In this document: piece after piece, positions 59,522-64,000 of the stretch
How positions within the stretch are numbered: position 1 is the stretch's first letter
Layout of the letters: each line of letters begins with the position of its first letter
Origin: Irpex lacteus
Taxonomy: Eukaryota > Basidiomycota > Agaricomycetes > Polyporales > Irpicaceae
Length of the DNA stretch: 64,000 nucleotides
Reading direction: 5' to 3'
Assembly: GCA_001986395.2 (NCBI GenBank)
Contig: MQVO02000001.1
Span: forward strand, 620,001 to 684,000
Position numbers and translations under genes: made by a program
Notes under the pieces: generated by a model
Databases searched by the model: none
What the model was told of the DNA's origin: nothing
What the model saw: only the letters and a program-made list of their open reading frames with translations

Positions 59522-59951
59522 TAGCAGATGGATTTCGACGTCAGCCTCTGGTTCTCCAGCTATGTGTTCATTATCGACACATGCCTGTGCTATGTACGTA
59601 TACGATCTTTCTAGGATTTGTTTTGTCCGCACACGTATTGCAGTGGCTTTTGCCAATGCTTTGTGAGAAGTTCTCCGAGGGCAAAGGTGTTCAACGACCC
59701 AACGGCTGAGCGATCGAGACGAGTTCCGCTAGTAACAATCCATGTACATCAGTTTAGACAACGCAGGTGCTCCTGAAGGCAATTGCACAGAAATTCTCCA
59801 TAGTGGTGTTGACCGTTGAATCGAAAGCACTCTGTGCTGCACTTGATCGGAGTGCTACTTCCGCTCCGGATCACAGCTCGGACGAAGGTAGCTTTGGCGC
59901 GCTCGATAACTTACTTTGAAACTTCGACCACACATCGACTCTGAAAGCTAT
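59522..59951. other. intergenic
   Basis: Between two + strand genes; holds the 3' end of the JmjC transcript and the promoter of the small basic protein. Nothing else is seen. Confidence 0.4.
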
Positions 59952-60283
59952 ATGGGTCGCAATGCCAAGTTCTTGAAGAAGGTATGTTTTTTGCTGTACT
60001 ATATCACAACAGCATGGAAAAGCTACTCAAATATCACCCCTCTCAGGTGAAGAAGTCTACTACTTCGCAAAGTGGTAGCACTTCCAGCCAAAAACCATCA
60101 GCATCTCAACCAGTCGCTGAGCAGAGGAGAAAAGCGGGACTCAAAGCAAAAGCGTACAAACGCAAGCCCGGTTCTGAGGGACACGTCCTAGGGGGAGCAG
60201 ACTATGTCGAGCTCATGATGGGTAGTCGGCGAAAAGCCAAGCAGGAAGCTGCCAAACTGCCTAAAGACCCAGAAGACAGTTGA
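59952..60283 (+). CDS. small basic conserved protein (MGRNAKF type)
   Basis: Two exons, 59952-59981 and 60047-60283, 88 residues. It begins MGRNAKFLKK, spliced at GTATGT/CTCTCAG to VKKSTTSQSG. It then has a Ser/Gln-rich linker, a basic segment (RRKAGLKAKAYKRKPGSEGH) and GGADYVELMMGSRRKAKQEA. The MGRNAKF start recurs in small uncharacterised fungal proteins, so I take it as a real gene although it is short. No signal peptide or membrane segment is seen. The strong positive charge suggests binding to RNA, ribosomes or chromatin; that is an inference. Confidence 0.65.
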
Positions 60284-60948
60284 GTTGCGCCAAAGTCGCG
60301 ATGTTAGAAGCACTTATATGAAGACTACGGTGTTTGCGGCGGAAATCATAAGTGTGATGATGTGAGGAATGAACGTAGATCTTTCGTTACCGTCCGTTTT
60401 CATTGATTGTTGTCGCAGGGATGTGCCGTCGTTAGTACCCCATTGACAGGAATAGGACAGGAGGATCATCTGCTGCGCAACAAAAGCCTCCAGTCTGTCA
60501 TTCAACAGCTTCGTCATGGTTTTCGGTTGAACCTCACGGACGTTGGGCCATTCAGTGTACGCTGTAGTATCAGAAGTCCTACATTTGACAGTCCTTATCG
60601 CCCAACTCGGACTCAACATTCGTATGTCCTAATACGAACACAAAGCATAAGAAAGCGACGACTATATACAGTACAAAGTACAAAAATGGTGTGTAAGTAT
60701 GTGTAGTGTCTAGCACTGTAAACGCTGCGTACGCTTTACCTCCGGACAAATACACTAATTGTCCTGCCGTGACGTGCCCTCGTAAATGGAGGTCACTGCC
60801 CGCATAGCAGTCGTTACCCGCAACCATCAAGGTTGCGATAAAACCTCTGTTAGGTCGGACCGGAGACATGCTCGTGCTCTAGCAACGTAACGAGGAATGC
60901 CGAAAATAAAACGCCTGGCCAGGCTGTAAACCTACTCTCCCTAAAGAA
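60284..60948. other. convergent intergenic region
   Basis: Between the small basic protein gene and the surface protein gene, tail to tail. A 96-codon frame with an ATG at 60869 on the - strand ends in a hydrophobic stretch (FLYFVLYIVVAFLCFVFVL). It has no other support and I do not call it a gene. Confidence 0.35.
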
Positions 60949-62795
60949 TCATCGTATCGAGTGACCCAAAGTTGCTGTGGATGCGAAATGACTGCCCGTC
61001 GGTGAAGTGAGAGGTGACGGGACGGGTGACGATGGTAGAGGCACCTGCGGGGGACCTCGGGCAGTATCGGGCGTGAGAAGACCGCTGGGCGATGTCAATA
61101 CCATAGGGGACGACGCTGGACTGGGGCGCAAGAAGGTATTCATCCGTTGGGACGAGACGGACGCGATAGTGGCGTTTTCGTCGGCCCTATCAGACCGCCC
61201 ACCGTACCCACTGATCTGAGAGTCGCGATACGCAATTGAACGCGCGGAGCCCATGGGGGATGTAGGAGCACCGTACATCGTCGCCATGTCGAGGATATGT
61301 TCGATTTCGTCTGATGAAAGACTGTCCGTAGGCGAACGCGGGGAGCGCGGTGAACGAAGTGTTTGAGCCCGTTGTACCATGACGGAAGGTAGGCGGTTCG
61401 TAGCAGCGTATGTGGGAGATGGCGTTGATAGTGGTACGGGGATTTGAGACATCGGAAGGCTGGGAGTTCCACGGCCCTTGGAAGGGAAGCGAGGAGAGAT
61501 CCAAGAGGCGGAAGTTGGTTCGAGGAGGTCGAGATTGGCATCGGTATACAGGGGGTCTCTAACGAACCCAGATGACTGTCGACTGTATCCAGAGTAGTTG
61601 GACCCTCGTTCGCCTCCTGACACCCGAATTTCACTGGTCCTACTTCCCCTACTTCCTCTACTTCTCCTGTCCATCTGCAGTGTCAGCGGTGGCTCACGAG
61701 GGATAGGGCTTAATGACGAGAAATACGTGACCGCCATGGGAGGGGCAGACGGAGGATCCTGCGAGGTCTGTGAAAACGTCTTTTCGCCGTTCATGCGCCT
61801 GTTGCTCCCGCGTTTGTTTGAGACGATCAGGAAAGAGTCTTCGATGTCTTCCGCCTGCTTCTGTTTGACCCGCCGACGTTCTCTGCACAGGAACCATATC
61901 ATAGCAGCCAACAACCCGCCTATTGTGGCAACACAGACCAAGACGATGGCAATTATAGCGGCCCTGTCAGAGGGGTTCAGCACAGGCATGCAAATAGACG
62001 CTTATTCTCAACTTACTTCGACAACGTCGCCTTTGTTGCACCCTGCCCGACCTCCTCAGTAGTGTTGTTCGTCATCATCTGAGTCGTTTGGTTCGACGGA
62101 GGAAGCTGTGGTAGGCACCCTTTTGGACTCAGGCTGTCTCCATCCACCGAAAGCAGATTTGTCGATTGTCGGTGCCCTGTATCATCGCTCACCATAAGGA
62201 CAGTCTGCTGCCCACGGAAAAGGTTCGCAACGTAGGACGTGTTGCCGGTAGTGCTCGTCTCGTTGTCTTGCGCAAGCGGAAACGCGAATGTTCTAGGCAG
62301 GAAGGCCCGTACTTTCGGAGGAGTGGAGACGGTAGTGGGGTCATACGTAACGTGGAAATCCCTGCATTGTGAAATGGACTCGTCGAGCGTGTACCGTTCG
62401 ACAGTGGTCTCGGTCGGAGGGAGGCAGGTCGCGTTGTCAGACGCCTGAACCTTGATAACGTCCGAGACGAAAGCCGCGCTGTGCCCATCCGCATCGTCTA
62501 AAGAGGCAACGAACTGCGTACCGGCAGGTAAGGGCAGGAAAGTGAACGCTGCGCCTTTGAGGGTGGTGTTGTCCCAAGCAATGTCTGCAATCCCAATGGA
62601 TATCGGCGTGAGGTTGAAAGGAACGACTGTTAAGGAGAGTGGGAGAGCTTCGGGGAGTTTTCCTCCTGCGAAGGTAACCGTGAAGTTACCGCATTGCTCG
62701 ACGGGGGAGAACTTGATTGAGGTGAAGCGAGCGTGGACGGCCTGCGATCCGAATGCAAAGAGAATGCTTGCCAGAGCAAGATGAACGAAGGACAT
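60949..62795 (-). CDS. single-pass surface protein with signal peptide
   Basis: Two exons, 62795-62017 and 61963-60949, 597 residues. Residues 1-22 are a cleavable signal peptide (LALASILFAFGSQAVHA). The outer part (about 23-258) has several N-glycosylation sequons (GNFTV, DNTTL, DNATC, NNTTE) and few cysteines, with beta-rich character. Exon 2 opens directly with the membrane helix AAIIAIVLVCVATIGGLLAA (about 261-286), followed by a basic stop-transfer CRERRRVKQKQ. A long Ser/Pro/Arg-rich cytoplasmic tail is full of likely phosphorylation sites (RSPRSPRSPT). The layout resembles fungal Mid2-like sensors, but the outer part is not the Ser/Thr-rich mucin type. No specific family is recognised. 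Confidence 0.7.
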
Positions 62796-63536
62796 GGATG
62801 GATCGCACTAGTGGCGATTTGTTCTAACCAGCCCTGCCAGGGGGCATCCAGGGAGCAGAGAGAGAAGGTCGTCAAAAGGAAAAGAAAGTCAGACGGGGGT
62901 GCTGCCGCATGAGAGGTATGATATACTGAACAACAGCTCCCTTACCACATCTTCGGAGGCGCCTGTACGTCTCATTGATCTACATCAAAACCGTAGTGAT
63001 CTGGGGACTGGAGGCTAGAGCCGACGAAACCGGTTGTCAAGCTGCGACGTACATATTATTACTGCACGCGGGGGCGTATGACCTGCATTACATTGCCTGC
63101 ATACCACCGACGTGAATTGAGCGTGGCAGAGAGCGACGGTGTTTGCGTCCGAGAGAGCTTCCTGCAAGCCGACGGTCGCCAGTGATGATGAGCTAGGGTT
63201 TCGGTGGAACGGGCTACAGGTGCCAGGGTAAAGCCTTCAAGAACCGGATTGTCAAGGAAACCTTCGCGGAAAGTGTCCATTGGAAAACCTTTGATCACCG
63301 CGGACGTTTAATCTGCGCACCGTGGAAGATTCTCACCCCGTGATCGTGCTCGACGCGTCGATTACGGTCGACGACTTGACGTGAACGCGAGGCAACCTCA
63401 GCCACCACGAACTTGGTTGCTTGTTCAGGAACATTATAATACTTGGCAAAGCGTTCGCACGGCCATACGTGCATAGAGATAACGATACAGAGGTAATTAA
63501 CATCAGGCGCTGGGTAGATATGTTACCTCACATACA
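62796..63536. other. intergenic
   Basis: Upstream of the surface protein gene and downstream of the dehydrogenase gene, both leftward. No supported gene; a 79-codon frame at 63059-63298 shows no features. Confidence 0.4.
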
Positions 63537-63980
63537 TTAGTTGCCCTCGATGAGCTCCTTTCCCTCGCCCTTGTGCTTCTTCAATTCATTCTTCCATGGC
63601 TCCCAAACGTTTCCGTATTTCTTGAGTAGAGCCTGTAGTTCCTCCCTCTGCTCTCTCTGAAATGGGAAGAAAGATGTGAGTCACTCCTCTACAAATAAGA
63701 GATATAGCTTACGATGTTCCATGGTTCTTCGCCAGCGTAAACATCGTTGAACATCTCCTTCACTTCATGTCTCTGCAGACTTTCCCCGCGCTTGAAAGCC
63801 GTCATGACTTCCTTGCGCACGGCCTCCTTGTACTTCTCCTCTTCCTCCGCACTCCACCATCCTCGTGACTCCAGGAATAATCTGAAGCGAGAGATAGGAT
63901 TGTCAATGCGCTTCCTATCTTCCACTTCCTGACGTGGTCGATAGGCGAACGAGTCGTCCGAAGTCGAATGATGACCAACG
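63537..63980 (-). CDS. branched-chain 2-oxoacid dehydrogenase E1 alpha, 3' end
   Basis: The last two exons, 63980-63713 and 63656-63537; the gene continues upstream beyond the window across an intron whose acceptor is at 63981. The frame gives VGHHSTSDDSFAYRPRQEVE, the phosphorylation-loop signature of E1 alpha, where the kinase-targeted serines lie. Then come PISRFRLFLESRGWW and EEPWNIREQREEL to a basic C-terminus ending EGKELIEGN. E1 alpha/beta uses thiamine diphosphate to decarboxylate the 2-oxo acids of Val, Leu and Ile in mitochondria. The N-terminal targeting peptide and most of the catalytic domain are off the window. Confidence 0.88.
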
Positions 63981-64000
63981 CTAATTAAGGAAGGTCAGTA

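Noticed and set aside
60579..60869. 96-codon - strand frame with an ATG and a hydrophobic end
   Set aside because: Single short frame in a convergent spacer without splice, homology or promoter support; kept only as a note.

Overview
The window looks like nuclear DNA of an Agaricomycete (mushroom-forming basidiomycete). Genes are dense and on both strands, and nearly all are split by short GT-AG introns of about 48-75 bp, often with a CTRAC-like branch site. The single-copy genes are fungal housekeeping genes, and the accessory part is dominated by F-box proteins of a type typical of mushrooms. No bacterial, viral or plasmid genes were seen. Exon coordinates are my own splice calls. I took them from splice consensus, codon phase and comparison among paralogs inside the window.

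Left part (1-32.6 kb): the start of a leftward unknown gene, a gene-poor stretch of about 4 kb holding a long inverted repeat, and a leucine-repeat-like F-box gene. An array of six related F-box proteins follows, each with a beta-propeller-like C-terminal part. Three are on the + strand (7.2-13.8 kb) and three on the - strand (18.4-32.6 kb). Two + copies are a recent tandem duplication of about 2.5 kb. One - copy carries a 201-bp MITE in an intron, and the last has an in-frame stop. Between them sit a SAM methyltransferase, an amino-acid-transporter-like membrane protein, a DCAF4-like WD40 protein, a homeodomain protein, a helical protein of uncertain family and a DUF3605/GIG1-like protein.

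Right part (32.8-64 kb): conserved genes. These are RanGAP1, a Rad60/NIP45-like SUMO-like-domain protein, a GCFC (PAXBP1-like) splicing factor, the giant ribosome-assembly ATPase midasin (about 5,040 residues, 19 exons, 16 kb), a ketopantoate-reductase-family enzyme, a JMJD7-like JmjC hydroxylase, a small basic conserved protein, a single-pass surface protein and the 3' end of the branched-chain 2-oxoacid dehydrogenase E1-alpha gene.

The most unusual features are the F-box/propeller array with its very small 5' exons (5 or 8 nt), the MITE that tripled an intron, the paralog whose conserved frame crosses a TAG, and three introns in metabolic or transport genes that have no stop and are multiples of three (exitron-like).
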